From assembly GCF_028561755.1 (NCBI RefSeq), contig NZ_JAQQTD010000002.1, positions 1-64,000 on the forward strand: DNA of 64,000 nucleotides, written 5' to 3'. Within the stretch, counting starts at the first letter, position 1; the number at the start of each line of letters is the position of its first letter. This document shows positions 33,821-43,304 of this stretch, piece after piece. Source of the DNA: Altibacter sp. HG106 (lineage in GTDB: Bacteria > Bacteroidota > Bacteroidia > Flavobacteriales > Flavobacteriaceae). Position numbers and translations under genes: made by a program. Under the pieces are notes generated by a model. That model searched no databases. It was not told the DNA's origin and saw only the letters and a list, made by a program, of their open reading frames with translations.

Positions 33821-35764
33821 ATGCGAAGCGATACTATATTTCTTTTTGGCAGTATTTTGTTGAGTGCATTTCTCATGCTGGCGAGTAAACCTTCGGTCCC
33901 AAAACGAAGCTATGTCGATAAAGCCATAGGGCATATTAATAGGGACTACCGAGAAGATCTCACCAGGTTTACGGAAGCCACAGAACAGTTTGAAGAACTT
34001 GTAACGGAGATTCAACAGGGCAGAGCATCTCAAGCGGAGCTCGAGCCAGCGTATCGAAAGCTTCGCGATCGGTTTAAAACGGTTTCATTCCTATTGGAAT
34101 ACCTCGATAAGGAAGCCTATGATAAATTCTTAAATGGCGCCCCATTGCCAAAACTGGAACCCAAAGTATCCGACTTTGCCATTCTGGAACCGAAAGGGTT
34201 ACAGGTAATCGACGAGCTCATGGCAGCGCCCTTTTCCGAAGCAACCCTACAAGAACTTTCAATACAAGCGCACACCTTACGTATACAGGCAACGCGATTA
34301 GCAGCTTTTGTTCGAACCCAAAAGATTAACGATCGTCAATTCTTAGAAGCCTCTCGACAGGCGATACTGCGCCTCACCACACTGGGTATTACTGGCTTTG
34401 ACACTCCCGGCACGCTACAGGGGGTGGAAGATAGCAACGTAGTGCTGCAATCCCTACAATCGTATTTTAAATATTATGAAGAGGAGCTAAAGCAGATGGA
34501 TCGGCCGGAGTTATTAGAAAAGTTGACAACCCTTTATTCGATAGGCATCGAACGCACACAAAATACCTCCTTCAACACGTTTAATCGATTACGCTTCATC
34601 AAAGAAGTGGCCAACCCCATTTATAAAACCATCAAAGACATTCACACCGCCTTGCAGTATGAGACCATTCAAGAAGTTTCTCGCTTTCCATTGGCGGTTA
34701 ATTCGGAAGCAGCTCATCTCTTCGCGCCCGATTTTCTGAACGAATTCTATTACGTAAGCATCGATCCGGAGGCCCAATTTGACGCCTTGGCTGCGCTGGG
34801 GAAAAAACTTTTTCACGACCCCATACTTTCCACCAACAATCGGATGTCGTGTGCGAGCTGTCACGCTCCGGAAAAAGCGTTTACAGACGGACTTCCGAAA
34901 AGTGCCAACAATCGGGGAGGTACCTTAGCACGAAATGCGATGACCCTGAACTATTCGGTCTATGCTTCCGGATATTTTCACGACATGCGAACCAAACGTT
35001 TGGAAGATCAGTTTGAACATGTTATCCTGAGCAAGGAAGAATTTAATACCGACTATCAGAAGATCATTGAGAAACTAAAGTTGAGTCCCACCTATCAAGC
35101 CAACTTCCAAGCTGCTTTTCCGAAGCAGTCGATGATTCGCCCGTACCAAATTGACTATGCATTGGCGGCGTATGTCATGCAATTGAACGCGTTTAACAGC
35201 AAACTCGATGCCTACTTTCAAGGGAAGATCTCAGAGTTAACATCCCAAGAAGAGCGTGGCTTTAATCTATTTACCGGAAAGGCTGCCTGTGCCACCTGCC
35301 ATTTTATGCCCTTATTCTCCGGAACGGTGCCTCCGCTTTATACAGAGTCGGAAAGCGAAGTGTTAGGTGTTCCTGCGCATAAAGATCAACCGCTGACGTT
35401 GGATAGTGACATCGGTCGGCTAGGTAATGGCGCCATGCGTGAAGTAGCACCGTTTTTTAAACATGCCTTTAAAACGCCCACGGTACGAAATATTGACAAA
35501 ACCGCGCCCTACATGCACAATGGTATTTACGATTCGCTAGAGGAAGTGATGGAATTTTACAATGAAGGAGGAGGTGCCGGAAGAGGGATGGTTTTAGAAA
35601 ATCAAACCCTGGCGCCAGACCCATTGGACCTTTCTGAAGCTGAAATTGATGCCATCGTCGCGTTCATGAAAACGCTAACAGACAAAACGACTACACATAC
35701 ATTACCGGAATTGCCGCGTGATTTTTCGCAGCCTGAATATAACGATCGGAAATTACTGCGATAG
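33821..35764 (+). CDS. Di-haem cytochrome c peroxidase with extra N-terminal helical domain
   Basis: 647 residues, with a hydrophobic signal (TIFLFGSILLSAFLMLA) at the N-terminus. Residues 25-300 are helical and not part of the classic enzyme. The MauG/CCP domain follows with two haem c motifs, CASCH (about 345-349) and CATCH (about 489-493), with LGKKLFHDPILSTNNRMSC before the first. The length is about twice that of CcpA, because of the N-terminal extension. Periplasmic peroxide reduction or protein oxidation by high-valent haem is expected. Its end overlaps the TolC stop on the other strand by 12 bases. Confidence 0.88.
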   Translation: MRSDTIFLFGSILLSAFLMLASKPSVPKRSYVDKAIGHINRDYREDLTRFTEATEQFEELVTEIQQGRASQAELEPAYRKLRDRFKTVSFLLEYLDKEAYDKFLNGAPLPKLEPKVSDFAILEPKGLQVIDELMAAPFSEATLQELSIQAHTLRIQATRLAAFVRTQKINDRQFLEASRQAILRLTTLGITGFDTPGTLQGVEDSNVVLQSLQSYFKYYEEELKQMDRPELLEKLTTLYSIGIERTQNTSFNTFNRLRFIKEVANPIYKTIKDIHTALQYETIQEVSRFPLAVNSEAAHLFAPDFLNEFYYVSIDPEAQFDALAALGKKLFHDPILSTNNRMSCASCHAPEKAFTDGLPKSANNRGGTLARNAMTLNYSVYASGYFHDMRTKRLEDQFEHVILSKEEFNTDYQKIIEKLKLSPTYQANFQAAFPKQSMIRPYQIDYALAAYVMQLNAFNSKLDAYFQGKISELTSQEERGFNLFTGKAACATCHFMPLFSGTVPPLYTESESEVLGVPAHKDQPLTLDSDIGRLGNGAMREVAPFFKHAFKTPTVRNIDKTAPYMHNGIYDSLEEVMEFYNEGGGAGRGMVLENQTLAPDPLDLSEAEIDAIVAFMKTLTDKTTTHTLPELPRDFSQPEYNDRKLLR

Positions 35765-37177
35765 CACGGGGCGCGCCAGCGTCTTGAAGAGTTCCATTTT
35801 GGCTTGAAACCATTTGTTTTCAAGATCAATTTCTTTGAGGCGGGCTTCTATGTATTTGTTTTCTCGGGAAATGACTAAAAACAAAGAGCTTTCGCCTAAG
35901 TCGAATTTTCGCGTTTCTGCCTGCCAGAGGGTTTGGCTGTTTTGAACGATATCATTAATGAGTCGAAATTGTGTTTCGTACGAAGTAATGGCGTTGATCC
36001 TAGCATTCAATTTGTTTTGAAGTCGCACCCGCTCATTCGACAGCTCATACGCTACATCTCTTGCCTTGGTTTGGGCTAATTTGAGGGCTCCGCGTTCTTT
36101 CCGGAGAAAAATAGGGACAGAGAGTTGCAGTCCTGCCTTGAGATTATCTGTGTTCAAGGTATTCAATTGATCCCCATTCGGAGTCAAAAAATTGTAATAG
36201 GCGGTAACGTCTGGCAACAGCAAATTAGCCTTCAGGCGCGCATCTAGTTGTAACTGATCTACCTTCCGTTGGGCCGAGATCATTTTTGGATGCGCATCAA
36301 TATTCATAGCATTCAACGCCACTTCAGACAGGGTTAGTACGCGATCAATGTCTTCGGAAGTGACCATAGCCGGCGCCATGTCTTCCTGCAATTCAACCGG
36401 AATGTTGTCGGCTACCCAGAGGTAGTTTGCCAATTCCAGGGAGGCTTTTATATAGGCCAATTGTGAGGCCTCTAGTGATAATTGTCGGTTTTGATAGGTG
36501 ATTTTCGCCTCCGTACTATCAATGGCCGCGAGAGCGCCAACTTCCGATTGTCTCTGAATACCGCGAAATCGAGTTTCGGCATTCACCAAAAACGTTTGAT
36601 ATACGCTACGCTCCTTATAAGCTTTAAGCCATTCGACATAGGCTATGGCAGCATCGTACAAAATGGCGGTCACCAACAAGTCGCGCTCTGCTTGAGTTTG
36701 CGCTACAAATAATTTTGCCTTGCGAACGGCGGCCATGCGCTTGGTAAGCAAAAATCCGTCTTTTAAGGATAGTTGTACGCCCGCACTGTAGAGTCCGTCT
36801 TCCGGCACCGTGTTCTGAGGATTGAGAAACTGCCCTGAATTTTGCTCCCAGGAAGCTTTCAACTCGATACCGTACCAGGTTGGTATTTTAAAGCTCGAAT
36901 TCAAGTTGTTATAATACTCGGTATTCTTGAATTCCTTGTTTTCATAATCCACTTCAATTTTTGGGTCGAAGCCACCACGTGCCTCCAACAGGGACGCTTC
37001 ACTCATTTCGAGTTGTAATTGAGCTTGCTTCACCACCGGATGAAAGGCCTTCACCTGTGCCATATATTCTTCGAAGGTCAAGATTCGTTCCTGAGCAAGT
37101 GAGAGCGGTCCGGCCAACCCTAGCAAAACCAACCAAAAAAACCGATGGATCATATTCTTACTTTTGTGCAGTTTCAT
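35753..37177 (-). CDS. TolC-family outer-membrane efflux protein
   Basis: 474 residues. Signal peptide at the start (MIHRFFWLVLLGLAGPLSLAQ; the ATG at 37153 is an alternative start and would leave a 5-base gap). Two repeats of coiled-coil helices and barrel strands are seen (AKLFVAQTQAERDLLVTAIL; AQTKARDVAYELSNERVRLQ). It is the last gene of the operon with HlyD-like and ABC proteins and would provide the outer-membrane channel of a type I-like export system or efflux pump. Confidence 0.9.
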   Translation of the reverse strand: MKLHKSKNMIHRFFWLVLLGLAGPLSLAQERILTFEEYMAQVKAFHPVVKQAQLQLEMSEASLLEARGGFDPKIEVDYENKEFKNTEYYNNLNSSFKIPTWYGIELKASWEQNSGQFLNPQNTVPEDGLYSAGVQLSLKDGFLLTKRMAAVRKAKLFVAQTQAERDLLVTAILYDAAIAYVEWLKAYKERSVYQTFLVNAETRFRGIQRQSEVGALAAIDSTEAKITYQNRQLSLEASQLAYIKASLELANYLWVADNIPVELQEDMAPAMVTSEDIDRVLTLSEVALNAMNIDAHPKMISAQRKVDQLQLDARLKANLLLPDVTAYYNFLTPNGDQLNTLNTDNLKAGLQLSVPIFLRKERGALKLAQTKARDVAYELSNERVRLQNKLNARINAITSYETQFRLINDIVQNSQTLWQAETRKFDLGESSLFLVISRENKYIEARLKEIDLENKWFQAKMELFKTLARPVLSQ

Positions 37178-38504
37178 TCGTATTGGGCGTGTAAAAGTTG
37201 GGCGGAAATCCGTTCAGTTGGCGCCACACTTCATACCAGATAGGAACATCTTCTAATAAGGCTAAGGTAAATGCCCCGCCTCCGATACGAAGATCCTTGG
37301 GCCATTCGTGATCGTCCGAATCGGGTGCTAGTAGCACCCGATATTTTCCATTGGTAGAGATATAATTCTCAATGGCCACCACTTCTCCTCCGTAGGTTCC
37401 ATAAGAAAGGTTAGGCCAGCCGCTAAAAACAATGGCGGGCCAACCGTCGAATCGGATTCGCATTTTTTCTCCTAGGTGAATTAATGGTACGTCGATAGGG
37501 TCCACAAAGGTTTCCACAGCCTTTTCGTATTGCGATGGCATGATGCTTACCAATTGCTCGCCTTCCTTGAAGGTTTCCCCAACCCCAGAGCGAATGGCTT
37601 TATTTATATATCCGTTTTGCGGCGCCCGCACGTAGTACATGCTACTTCGAATCTCGTAATTGGTATAATCGTTTTGAAGTTTACTCACCTGGGCTTCGGT
37701 ATCAAACTGGTTGGATTGGGCTGTAAACTTATCGCTTTGGGCCTTGGCGATCTTATCGGCGTATTCGGCCTGAATTCTGTTCAACTCTACCTGTGCATTG
37801 ATCACTTCGTTCTTGCTCGCCAAGAACTTATTTTCTTGAGAAACTAATTTCGCCGCCGTTTCTTGCAGTTTCAAACGCCTTTCTTCAACTTCGGTCAGCG
37901 ATTTTAACCCCTCTTGCTGCAAAGTGTTTATTCGTTCAAACTGTCGTTCTGCAATGGTCTGATTTGTTTTGGCCGCTTCTAGGTCGATGCTGTCACTTTT
38001 CACGGTAAGCTTCGCTTGCGCCAGCTTATTCTTTGCCTGTTCTAGTTTCAATTGACGTTCTTGAGTTAGTGCTGAAATTTGAAACTCAAGCGCTTTCACC
38101 TTGTTTTTATACGAGGTTACCGACTGACTTTTCGAGTTGATCTGTTCTCCTGTTCGCGATACCAGATTTGGGTCGAAATATTCATTTTTAACTTCTGAAA
38201 TATGCAATATGGTATCTCCCTTGGCCACAAAATCACCTTCCCGAACGTACCACTGTTCGATCTTTCCGGGAATTGGCGATTGAATCGTCTGAGGGCGTTG
38301 TTCGGGCGTGAGTGTCGTGAGACTTCCTGTACCCGTAACGGTTTGAGTCCAGGGTAGGAAAATGATAATGAGAGCAATCACAGCGAATAAGAGCAAGAAC
38401 CTATTGAAATGTTGGTAGTGCCTTTTGTGAAATACGATCCTGCCGGAGGAATATTCCGTAAGATTTACGTCTGGGCGTTTGCCTGATTTTGAAATGTTTA
38501 ACAT
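37158..38504 (-). CDS. HlyD-family membrane fusion protein
   Basis: 448 residues. One N-terminal transmembrane helix (FLLLFAVIALIIIFLPW, about 33-50) is followed by a biotinyl-lipoyl-like half (VREGDFVAKGDTILHI), a long coiled-coil (about 120-290) and the second lipoyl half (RAPQNGYINKAIRSGVGETFKEGEQLVSI), then a beta domain. It links the inner-membrane ABC protein with TolC across the periplasm. It is translated between them, with the TolC start overlapping its end. Confidence 0.9.
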   Translation of the reverse strand: MLNISKSGKRPDVNLTEYSSGRIVFHKRHYQHFNRFLLLFAVIALIIIFLPWTQTVTGTGSLTTLTPEQRPQTIQSPIPGKIEQWYVREGDFVAKGDTILHISEVKNEYFDPNLVSRTGEQINSKSQSVTSYKNKVKALEFQISALTQERQLKLEQAKNKLAQAKLTVKSDSIDLEAAKTNQTIAERQFERINTLQQEGLKSLTEVEERRLKLQETAAKLVSQENKFLASKNEVINAQVELNRIQAEYADKIAKAQSDKFTAQSNQFDTEAQVSKLQNDYTNYEIRSSMYYVRAPQNGYINKAIRSGVGETFKEGEQLVSIMPSQYEKAVETFVDPIDVPLIHLGEKMRIRFDGWPAIVFSGWPNLSYGTYGGEVVAIENYISTNGKYRVLLAPDSDDHEWPKDLRIGGGAFTLALLEDVPIWYEVWRQLNGFPPNFYTPNTNETAQK

Positions 38505-38506
38505 GA

Positions 38507-40174
38507 TTACGCGTTTAAGTTGAAACGTCCATTAGCCATCGTAGCAAAGGTGTTGCAGTATTTTTTCCAAAGTGGATTCTGACTCACCACCACCAAGCTC
38601 CACGGGCGCTCTGAAGCGGTTAGATAGGCAATAATTCGCTCTTGTTCCTGGGGTTCCAACTGCTCCAGCGGTTCGTTAAGCAGTAGTAACTTTGGAGAGG
38701 TGACAATGCTTCGAGCCAATACGATCTTTTTGGCCACGGTAAAGGGAATTTTTTTCCCTTCCGGATAGATTACGGTATCAAGACCCTTCGGCAACTTCTT
38801 GACAAACTCTGTTAATCCCGTTACCGTGATAGCGTGTTGTACGTCCTCCTGAGAGATTTCGGGGTCTCCAAAGGTTAGATTTTCCAGTACTGTACCTTCA
38901 AAAGGAGTTTCTTCTGAAAGCGATTGTCCAATTCCGGCACGATACCCATTGGGCAAAATACCTTTCATGGAGAGTCCGTTTACGTAAATATTGCCTTTGG
39001 AAGCATCTAAGATTCCAGAGATCAACTGAAGCAGCGTAGATTTCCCCGCACCGCTAGCTCCTGAAATATGGAGACGTGTTTGGCTATCAATCTTCATGCT
39101 CACGTTGTCCAGAAGTAGGTCTCCGTTATCCCGGGCATGATAGGAAACACCGTCCAATTCTAAACTAAAACGGTGTTGGTTTTGGAAGGGGTGGGCCCCC
39201 TGCTGTGTCTCTAATTCCTTATCTACTACCTGTCCTAATTTCTCTAAGGAAGTAAGCAGGTCGTAAAAGGATTCGAGTCGTAGAATGAGCTTCTCTACCG
39301 CACTAATGATGAGAAGAATAATAATTTCAGCAGCGACAAACTGACCAATATTCATTTCCTGATTGAGTACTAAAATTCCACCGATCAATAATAATCCTGC
39401 GGTCACCAGCACTTTGAATGTGATTAATTGAATAAACTGCAGTACCAATACCTTAAAATGACTCTCACGAGCACTGAGATATCGGGTAACCAACGCATCA
39501 TTCTTGCGCATGGCCAAACTGGTTTTTCCCGATAGTTTAAAACTGGTTACCGATCGGGCTATTTCTTGAAGCCAATGCGCGATACGGTATTTGTGGGTGC
39601 TTTCCTCGAGACTAGTTACCATTCCCTTTTTTCCGGTGAATTTAATGATCAGGTAAATCAAGATAATCAACAATACCCCATACACTATAAAGAAGGGATG
39701 GTAGAGGGATAAGAGTAAAAGCCCGAAAATAATTTGCAGCAGGGCCGCGGGAAAATCCAGTAGGATTTTGGTGATTTCTTTCTGAACGGTGACGGTATCG
39801 AAAAAACGGTTGGCCAGTTCTGGCGGATAGTATGTTGAAAAGGATTCCATTTTAATCTTCGGAAAGCGATACGCAAATTCGAAGGAAGCACGGGTAAAGA
39901 TCTTTTGCTGTACATTTTCAATGATTCGAAACTGCATGAGCTGAAGGATTCCTACGAAGGCTACACCCAGGGTAACAAGTACGACCAGGATGATCCAGGA
40001 GGTACTAATTTCCGCTCCCTGAATCAAATTGATAATGGCTTGAATCCCTAGCGGAAGCGACAAGTTTACAAGGCCGGCGAAAATAGCATAATAGATAATC
40101 TGGAGAATGTCCTTTCGATCTAATTTCAGCAGATTCACCAAGCGTTTCCAGGGGGAGATGGCGGGATCATTCAT
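38507..40174 (-). CDS. ABC exporter (TMD-NBD) with degenerate ATPase motifs
   Basis: 555 residues. The exporter membrane domain covers residues 25-320 with about six helices (first ones IIYYAIFAGLVNLSLPLGI, WIILVVLVTLGVAFVGIL). The nucleotide-binding domain from about 345 has a good Walker A GASGAGKST and Q-loop. The signature LSGGQ is replaced by IPFTVAK, Walker B reads LLLLNEP (Asp to Asn, glutamate kept), and the switch His is Gln (VVSQNP). It lacks an N-terminal C39 peptidase. The start overlaps the TetR gene by 8 bases. It may be a low-turnover or regulated exporter, or need another ATPase. Confidence 0.88.
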   Translation of the reverse strand: MNDPAISPWKRLVNLLKLDRKDILQIIYYAIFAGLVNLSLPLGIQAIINLIQGAEISTSWIILVVLVTLGVAFVGILQLMQFRIIENVQQKIFTRASFEFAYRFPKIKMESFSTYYPPELANRFFDTVTVQKEITKILLDFPAALLQIIFGLLLLSLYHPFFIVYGVLLIILIYLIIKFTGKKGMVTSLEESTHKYRIAHWLQEIARSVTSFKLSGKTSLAMRKNDALVTRYLSARESHFKVLVLQFIQLITFKVLVTAGLLLIGGILVLNQEMNIGQFVAAEIIILLIISAVEKLILRLESFYDLLTSLEKLGQVVDKELETQQGAHPFQNQHRFSLELDGVSYHARDNGDLLLDNVSMKIDSQTRLHISGASGAGKSTLLQLISGILDASKGNIYVNGLSMKGILPNGYRAGIGQSLSEETPFEGTVLENLTFGDPEISQEDVQHAITVTGLTEFVKKLPKGLDTVIYPEGKKIPFTVAKKIVLARSIVTSPKLLLLNEPLEQLEPQEQERIIAYLTASERPWSLVVVSQNPLWKKYCNTFATMANGRFNLNA

Positions 40175-40853
40175 GAGTACTCAGATTTAGGGTTGAAAAC
40201 ACAAGGTGGGTAAAGAATTCATGGGGCATGGTGGTCTCATCACAACTCGTTAGAGAAGGAAAATGCTGTTTCAAATAGTGTTGGTGCAACACCCCTTCAA
40301 TAACCATGCTTGCCAAACTTTCCACATAGGGATAGTTGGGTTGTGCGTTTTGGATGATGTTTTCAAAACGTCCCACCAAGCGCTTGTAGATTGAAAAACA
40401 CCCTTCTTTATTTTCTTTATCCACTTCTTTGGTGAGGTACGATTTGGAAAACTCGCTGATAATAATCGCGTTTAGAATCTTTTCGTTAACGTGTGAAAAA
40501 TCGGAGTCTTGTTTGGTTTCTTCGGAAAGTACTTCGATCGCTGTGCGCAACACTTCCTGGGTGTCGTTGAGGTTGGCGGTTCGAAAGACCAACTTGTATT
40601 CCATCCAGGCCCAGTACCACGAAGTTAAATACAGAAGCAATTTATGTTTGTTTTCGAAATACCGATAAATAGAGCTTTCATTACTTCCAATTCTACTTCC
40701 TAACTTCTTAAAGGTAAATTTCTCGAATCCTATTTCGTCAATCAACAAAATACTTTCTCCAACGATGTTTTTACCTAAATCAGAGGTTTCAGGATCTTTT
40801 AGATACAAGCTCTCGTGAATAACCACTTTGAAATTTCGTAGCAAACTTTGCAT
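40167..40853 (-). CDS. TetR-family transcriptional regulator
   Basis: 228 residues. The HTH is at about 38-85: GESILLIDEIGFEKFTFKKLGSRIGSNESSIYRYFENKHKLL, the classic TetR recognition region. The C-terminal 130 residues form the ligand and dimer domain. It is the first gene of the TetR-ABC-HlyD-TolC operon, so it probably represses its own pump and is released by an exported compound. A 15-bp inverted repeat 25 bases upstream is the likely operator. Confidence 0.9.
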   Translation of the reverse strand: MQSLLRNFKVVIHESLYLKDPETSDLGKNIVGESILLIDEIGFEKFTFKKLGSRIGSNESSIYRYFENKHKLLLYLTSWYWAWMEYKLVFRTANLNDTQEVLRTAIEVLSEETKQDSDFSHVNEKILNAIIISEFSKSYLTKEVDKENKEGCFSIYKRLVGRFENIIQNAQPNYPYVESLASMVIEGVLHQHYLKQHFPSLTSCDETTMPHEFFTHLVFSTLNLSTHE

Positions 40854-40877
40854 AATAGTAATTTAAAGCGCAATAAT

Positions 40878-40892
40878 AATAGTAATACTATT
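40878..40892. promoter_or_regulatory. Candidate TetR operator, 7-1-7 inverted repeat
   Basis: AATAGTA-A-TACTATT is a perfect inverted repeat with one central base, 25 bases before the TetR start and 76 bases before the divergent nitroreductase. A further half-site, AATAGTA, lies at 40854-40860. Position and form fit autorepression of the export operon, and perhaps control of the nitroreductase. Confidence 0.6.
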
Positions 40893-40967
40893 AATTGTAA
40901 AGAACATTAACGTATTTTTAGGAACTATGCGTATTATTTCTAAGGTCTTTACGGGTACATTTGAGGT

Positions 40968-41528
40968 ATGGAACTAGCACAACTCATTGCGCATCGTCGT
41001 TCGGTCTTTCCCGTGCAATACAATAGCGAAGCTATCAGTAAAAGCGAAATAGAAACACTGCTGCAAGCGGCCAATTGGGCGCCTACGCATCGGCGTACGG
41101 AGCCTTGGCGGTTCAAGGTGTTTCATTCCGAAGCCTCACGAAAGGGATTGAGTGATTTTCTTGCGCGAACCTTTGAAGCCACCGCCGAGAAATTCTCAAA
41201 AATCAAGCAAAAAAAGATTGCCGAAAAGCCGGTACAGTCGGCTTGCGTAATTGCCATCTGCATGCAACGAGATCCCAACGAATCGGTTCCCGAGTGGGAG
41301 GAGGTTGCCGCTACTGCTATGGCTGTTCAAAACATGTGGTTACTGGCTACAGCAATGGGTATTGGTACCTATTGGAGTTCCCCCGGCCTTCGAAATCATT
41401 TGAATGCCCACGTGACCATGGCCGAAGGAGAGCAATGTTTAGGTTTTTTCTATATGGGAAAATACGACGGGCCCTTGGAAGAAGGAACCCGACATACCGC
41501 TATTGAGAAGAAAACTACCTGGTACTAG
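40968..41528 (+). CDS. Nitroreductase-family FMN oxidoreductase
   Basis: 186 residues. It starts with LIAHRRSVFPVQY, the RRS pattern of nitroreductases, then AANWAPTHRRTEPWRF (FMN phosphate contacts), VAATAMAVQNMWLLATAMGIGTYWSSP and CLGFFYMG. It probably uses FMN and NAD(P)H to reduce nitro, quinone or flavin substrates in the cytoplasm. It is divergent from the TetR operon with one possible shared operator. Confidence 0.88.
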   Translation: MELAQLIAHRRSVFPVQYNSEAISKSEIETLLQAANWAPTHRRTEPWRFKVFHSEASRKGLSDFLARTFEATAEKFSKIKQKKIAEKPVQSACVIAICMQRDPNESVPEWEEVAATAMAVQNMWLLATAMGIGTYWSSPGLRNHLNAHVTMAEGEQCLGFFYMGKYDGPLEEGTRHTAIEKKTTWY

Positions 41529-41539
41529 CACTTATCAAC

Positions 41540-42703
41540 TTACCAACCGCCGTCATCCGTGGCGTCTAATTGTTGCCAATTTTGATTGTTAACAGAGGTG
41601 TCTGTATTTGGATTGTAGTACGCATCATTCGAACCAATGTATTCGTTATTTCCGTTGCTCCAGTATTGATTATAGCCCTCTTGCACTTTATAGGTGTTTC
41701 CAGAATTGGGATCGGTCATGTTCTTTTGTTCCCAAATGCCGTCTACAAATTGGGATTGCATGCGGTCTGATGATTCGTTCTGAGAACGCCACGTGCTCAT
41801 CATGGCATCGTTCACGGCATTCGTAGATTCCCGATAGGCTTTTTGTGTGGCATCGAAACTACGCTGATTAGCAGCCATTCGGTTGTTATGCGCTGTCCAA
41901 CTCGCATTTGATTTTTGGCGTTCACGCTGATTGTATTGTGCAATGTACTGCGGATTGTGCTGAACGTTTAGCAAGGCATTTATCAAGTGTTCTTTAGCCG
42001 ATTCAAATTCAGACGCTGGAGCGTCCAAAATATAGCCGCTGTATCCCCACATGAGCAAGCCCTGAGAAAAACTGCTCATCTTTTGTAGGATCAGGAGTGA
42101 TTTACTGCCATCCGGCGCGTTGAATTCAGCCCCTAATACTTCAAAACTCTTTTGTGAGGGTGCTACCTGGTACAATTGAGCAAAATACTGTTCATCCACT
42201 TTGGCTAATTGTGGAATAGGATAGTTGCGGATACGAGAGTATCCTTGTTGCGTGATTGACGGAATGATGTCTTGTTGCAGAATTTGCTGTACATTAAGAT
42301 CTTGCCGAAGATTTGCTCCACTTTGCGCGTATATTTGTTGGTAATAAGGATCTTGGGTGTACATAAACGACTGATACTTCATTTGATACACTTTGATGCC
42401 ATTAGGACCTTCTAAAAATAACCCTTCATTATTTGGGCCGGAAAAATTCCACGATTGGGGTAAGGGTACGCGCCCGGTGACCATGTTGGTTTTCGGGTCA
42501 ATGGTGTTTTTATAGACTATTTGAGTGTTGTTTTGAGCCATACGTTTCGAGTTCGTTGGAGTCGCTTCGGAAGGAGTATCAGCATATATTTCAGCATCTT
42601 CATACGATTGGAATTCTTCAACGTAGGGTTCTTCTTCCGAAGAAAAATTCATACAACTAGCAACGAGGAAAGTGAAAGATAGAAGGGTGAGCAGAGGTTT
42701 CAT
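41540..42703 (-). CDS. Lipoprotein, unknown function, Asn/Gln-rich C-terminus
   Basis: 387 residues. Signal peptide with lipobox VASC at about 14-17, then an acidic linker (SSEEEPYVEEF). A beta-rich domain (about 60-250) has GRVPLPQSWNFSGPNNEG and IKVYQMKYQSFMYTQDPYYQQIY. Residues 250-387 are rich in Gln, Asn, Ser and Tyr (NNEYIGSNDAYYNPNTDTSVNNQNWQQLD). It may be an outer-membrane lipoprotein. No family is recognised. It ends just downstream of the nitroreductase gene. Confidence 0.7.
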   Translation of the reverse strand: MKPLLTLLSFTFLVASCMNFSSEEEPYVEEFQSYEDAEIYADTPSEATPTNSKRMAQNNTQIVYKNTIDPKTNMVTGRVPLPQSWNFSGPNNEGLFLEGPNGIKVYQMKYQSFMYTQDPYYQQIYAQSGANLRQDLNVQQILQQDIIPSITQQGYSRIRNYPIPQLAKVDEQYFAQLYQVAPSQKSFEVLGAEFNAPDGSKSLLILQKMSSFSQGLLMWGYSGYILDAPASEFESAKEHLINALLNVQHNPQYIAQYNQRERQKSNASWTAHNNRMAANQRSFDATQKAYRESTNAVNDAMMSTWRSQNESSDRMQSQFVDGIWEQKNMTDPNSGNTYKVQEGYNQYWSNGNNEYIGSNDAYYNPNTDTSVNNQNWQQLDATDDGGW

Positions 42704-42759
42704 AAGGGTTGTTTTACCCTACATCGGAAGATTTTGAACTTGTCATCATCGCAACGGAC

Positions 42760-43260
42760 TTAAAAAAGCAATTCGCGGTGGTTCCAGACCTGATAGCAGA
42801 AGAGACCAAGATACACCAGGGTGGCAAAAAACTTCATAAAAGTAGAGGCGAGAAATCCTATAAACGATCCAAAAGCAGCCTTAACAGCATCGGGGCCGTT
42901 GGTTTCGTTAAACACCATTTCACCAACAAACGCTCCGGCAAAAGCACCCACTAAGATGCCAAAGGGAATAGGCAAAAAGAGCCCGATGATGAGTCCGATG
43001 GTCGTTCCCCATGCCCCGGCTTTGCTTCCGCCAAAGCGCTTGGTCCCCATCGCGGGAATGATGTAATCCAACACGTAGATCGCAATGGCGACGAATCCGG
43101 TAACGCTAATAAATACCCAATCAAAGGGCAGGGCAGGTGCGAGATAGAGTACGATCAATCCCGCCCAGCTGATGGGTGTCCCCGGAATGACGGGAAGTAT
43201 GCTGCCCGCTATTCCTACGATCATCAAAACAAACCCTATGGTAATGCAAAGTAGCTCCAA
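42760..43260 (-). CDS. DUF456 membrane protein
   Basis: 166 residues with about four transmembrane helices: LLCITIGFVLMIVGIAGSI, PISWAGLIVLYLAP, WVFISVTGFVAIAIYVLDY and TIGLIIGLFLPIPFGILVGAFAGA. The glycine-rich segment FGGSKAGAWGTTIGLIIG is the DUF456 signature. The function of the family is unknown. It is a single gene separated from the divergent hydrolase operon by a palindrome-rich promoter. Confidence 0.88.
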   Translation of the reverse strand: MELLCITIGFVLMIVGIAGSILPVIPGTPISWAGLIVLYLAPALPFDWVFISVTGFVAIAIYVLDYIIPAMGTKRFGGSKAGAWGTTIGLIIGLFLPIPFGILVGAFAGAFVGEMVFNETNGPDAVKAAFGSFIGFLASTFMKFFATLVYLGLFCYQVWNHRELLF

Positions 43261-43304
43261 ACTGTGTCATTAGTATTCAAAAGTAGGTATCTGTTACAGT
43301 ATTT

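Noticed and set aside
41540-42703. Opposite-strand open frames at 41570-41826 as genes
   Set aside because: They lie inside the lipoprotein gene, lack start context and have no recognisable content.
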